From positions 1-59,616 of the forward strand of contig NZ_RBZU01000008.1 in assembly GCF_003628125.1 (NCBI RefSeq): 59,616 bases of DNA. The letters run 5' to 3'. This document shows, in pieces, positions 58,483 to 59,616 of this stretch. The notes under the pieces were generated by a model. It was given only the letters and a program-made list of their open reading frames with translations, was not told where the DNA came from and did not search any database. Positions within the stretch are counted from its first letter, which is position 1, and every line of letters begins with the position of its first letter. The stretch is from Pararobbsia silviterrae (lineage in GTDB: Bacteria > Pseudomonadota > Gammaproteobacteria > Burkholderiales > Burkholderiaceae). A program made the translations under genes and the position numbers.

Positions 58483-59616
58483 ATGGAACTCGATCGGACC
58501 ACCCTCTATCAAGCCGTGCTCGCGCGGGACCGCCGTTTCGACGGCTGGTTTTACGTCGGCGTCACGTCGACAGGCATCTACTGCCGGCCCGTATGCGCGG
58601 TCCGCACGCCGCAAGAGCGCAATTGCCGGTTTTTCGACACGCAGGCCGCCGCCGAAAAGGCGGGGTTTCGGCCCTGTTTGCGTTGCCGCCCCGAACTGGC
58701 GCCAGGGCTCGGCGTACTCGATGTCTCGCAACGGCTCGCGCATGCGGCGGCGGCGTTGATCGACGAAGGTTTTCTCGCGGGCGCCGACATGGCCGCGCTC
58801 GCGCGTCGCGTCGGCGTGTCGGAGCGGCACCTGCGGCGCATTTTCCTGACGGAATTCGGCGTGTCTCCCGTCGAATATGCGCAGACGCAGCGCCTGCTGC
58901 TCGCGAAACGGCTGTTGACCGATACGCGGATGGATCTCGGCGATATCGCTTACGCGTCGGGCTTCGGTAGCGTGCGCCGCTTCAATGCGCTGTTTCTGAA
59001 CCGTTATCGGCTCGCGCCGGGGCGTTTTCGCCAGGCGCTCGAATCGCCGACCGGCGAGGCGCCCGGAGGCGTCGTGCGATTCGAACTCGCGTATCGGCCG
59101 CCGTATGCGTGGGACGCCGTGCTCGGTTTTCTCGGTCACAGGCTGATCGAAGGCGTCGAGCAGATCGCCGAGCGCGCGTATGCGCGTGTCCTGACATTCG
59201 ACGGGCCTACGGGCATTTGCACGGGACGCGTCGAAGTGCGCGACGTGCCCGCGCGCAGCGCGATCGCGATCACGATGCAGACGACGCTCGCGCCCGTCGT
59301 GCCGGCCGTGCTCGGCGCGATGCGCCGCGTGTTCGATCTCAATTGCCGTCCGGACATCGTCGATCCGGCGCTCGGCGAGCTGGCCGCCGATATGCCCGGC
59401 TTGCGCGTACCGGGCGCGGTCGACGGCTTCGAGATCGCCGTGCGCGCCGTGATCGGGCAGCAGATCTCCGTGCCGCATGCGCGCAAGATCCTCGCGAAAT
59501 TCGCCGACGCGTTCGGGCGGCGGCTTGATGGCGACCTGACGTCGAATCCGGATTCGAACCCCGATTCGAACCCCGATTCGAACCCCGATTCGAACCCCGA
59601 TTCGAACCCCGATTCG
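58483..59616 (+). CDS. Ada-type/AlkA DNA-3-methyladenine glycosylase, cut by the window edge
   Basis: At least 378 residues, open to the edge. The N-terminal Ada Zn-binding domain is complete, with Cys pairs in GIYCRPVC and RPCLRCRP (about 35-75). Next comes an AraC-type helix-turn-helix (ADMAALARRVGVSERHLRRI, about 98-117), then AlkA_N (FELAYRPPYAWDAVLGFLGH, about 193-212) and the start of the HhH-GPD glycosylase (FEIAVRAVIGQQISVPHARK). This is the regulatory/repair fusion often annotated as AlkA or Ada-AlkA: it senses methyl damage and excises alkylated bases. The frame then enters an in-frame 12-bp repeat giving NPDS units inside the glycosylase domain, where no insertion is normally present. 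Confidence 0.9.
   Translation, partial: MELDRTTLYQAVLARDRRFDGWFYVGVTSTGIYCRPVCAVRTPQERNCRFFDTQAAAEKAGFRPCLRCRPELAPGLGVLDVSQRLAHAAAALIDEGFLAGADMAALARRVGVSERHLRRIFLTEFGVSPVEYAQTQRLLLAKRLLTDTRMDLGDIAYASGFGSVRRFNALFLNRYRLAPGRFRQALESPTGEAPGGVVRFELAYRPPYAWDAVLGFLGHRLIEGVEQIAERAYARVLTFDGPTGICTGRVEVRDVPARSAIAITMQTTLAPVVPAVLGAMRRVFDLNCRPDIVDPALGELAADMPGLRVPGAVDGFEIAVRAVIGQQISVPHARKILAKFADAFGRRLDGDLTSNPDSNPDSNPDSNPDSNPDSNPDS
59551..59616 (+). repeat. 12-bp minisatellite inside the AlkA-type gene
   Basis: Five and a half perfect copies of GATTCGAACCCC run to the window edge, preceded by a degenerate unit (TCGAATCCG). Each unit adds four residues (DSNP). The array continues beyond the window. Confidence 0.9.

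Noticed and set aside
57775-59478. 567-codon minus-strand open frame over the diiron enzyme and AlkA-type genes
   Set aside because: Spans two convincing plus-strand genes and their terminator; Arg/His-rich without a domain.

Overview
The window is high-GC DNA that reads like a member of the Burkholderiaceae (Burkholderia / Paraburkholderia / Robbsia-like). This rests on codon use, on several Liv-type and BmpA-type ABC importers, on a Bvg-like two-component locus, on a complete yfiRNB-like operon and on many LysR, GntR, AraC and TetR regulators. It looks like an accessory-rich chromosome or chromid: catabolic and transport operons lie next to surface and sensory genes. I see no tRNA, rRNA, CRISPR array, intact insertion sequence or integrase gene.

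Left part (0-15.6 kb). Two DUF3313-type envelope genes flank a TetR regulator, and each has the same 18-bp palindromic operator upstream. A long same-strand operon follows: GMC oxidoreductase, FAD oxidoreductase, IlvD/Edd-type dehydratase, SMP-30 lactonase, short-chain dehydrogenase, then a five-gene Liv-type importer and a LysR regulator. It reads as uptake plus oxidative, non-phosphorylative breakdown of an unknown sugar, polyol or sugar acid.

Remnant zone (15.6-18 kb). An Xre regulator faces two AGTTG-N5-CAACT operators. Beside it are broken pieces: a YccF-like N-terminus, a UvrD-like helicase fragment and an unidentified interrupted frame. The zone ends at an 11-bp perfect inverted repeat, exactly where a BvgA-like response regulator loses its first 20 or so residues. 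A BvgS-like hybrid kinase without a PAS domain follows.

22-29 kb. A minus-strand operon encodes a flavin-dependent, luciferase-like monooxygenase and a second complete Liv-type importer, probably for import and oxidative desulfurisation or cleavage of an organic compound.

29.5-43 kb. There is a large autotransporter with an EF-hand loop inside its autochaperone-like region and a pentapeptide-repeat linker. It is followed by a PRC-barrel lipoprotein with an MFS exporter, a hemolysin-III-like membrane protein, a lytic transglycosylase and yfiR-yfiN-yfiB (c-di-GMP control). A small locus then holds two paralogous secreted helical proteins, a winged-helix protein and a TIR-like protein; its minus-strand transcripts share an upstream GCGCTAACGA element.

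44-59.6 kb. A TPR/ATP-grasp protein, an alpha/beta hydrolase and a beta-propeller lipoprotein precede a BmpA-type (nucleoside-like) ABC importer bracketed by two FadR-type GntR regulators. An AraC regulator then faces a heme-oxygenase-like diiron enzyme. The window ends inside an Ada/AlkA-type DNA repair gene, within an in-frame 12-bp minisatellite.
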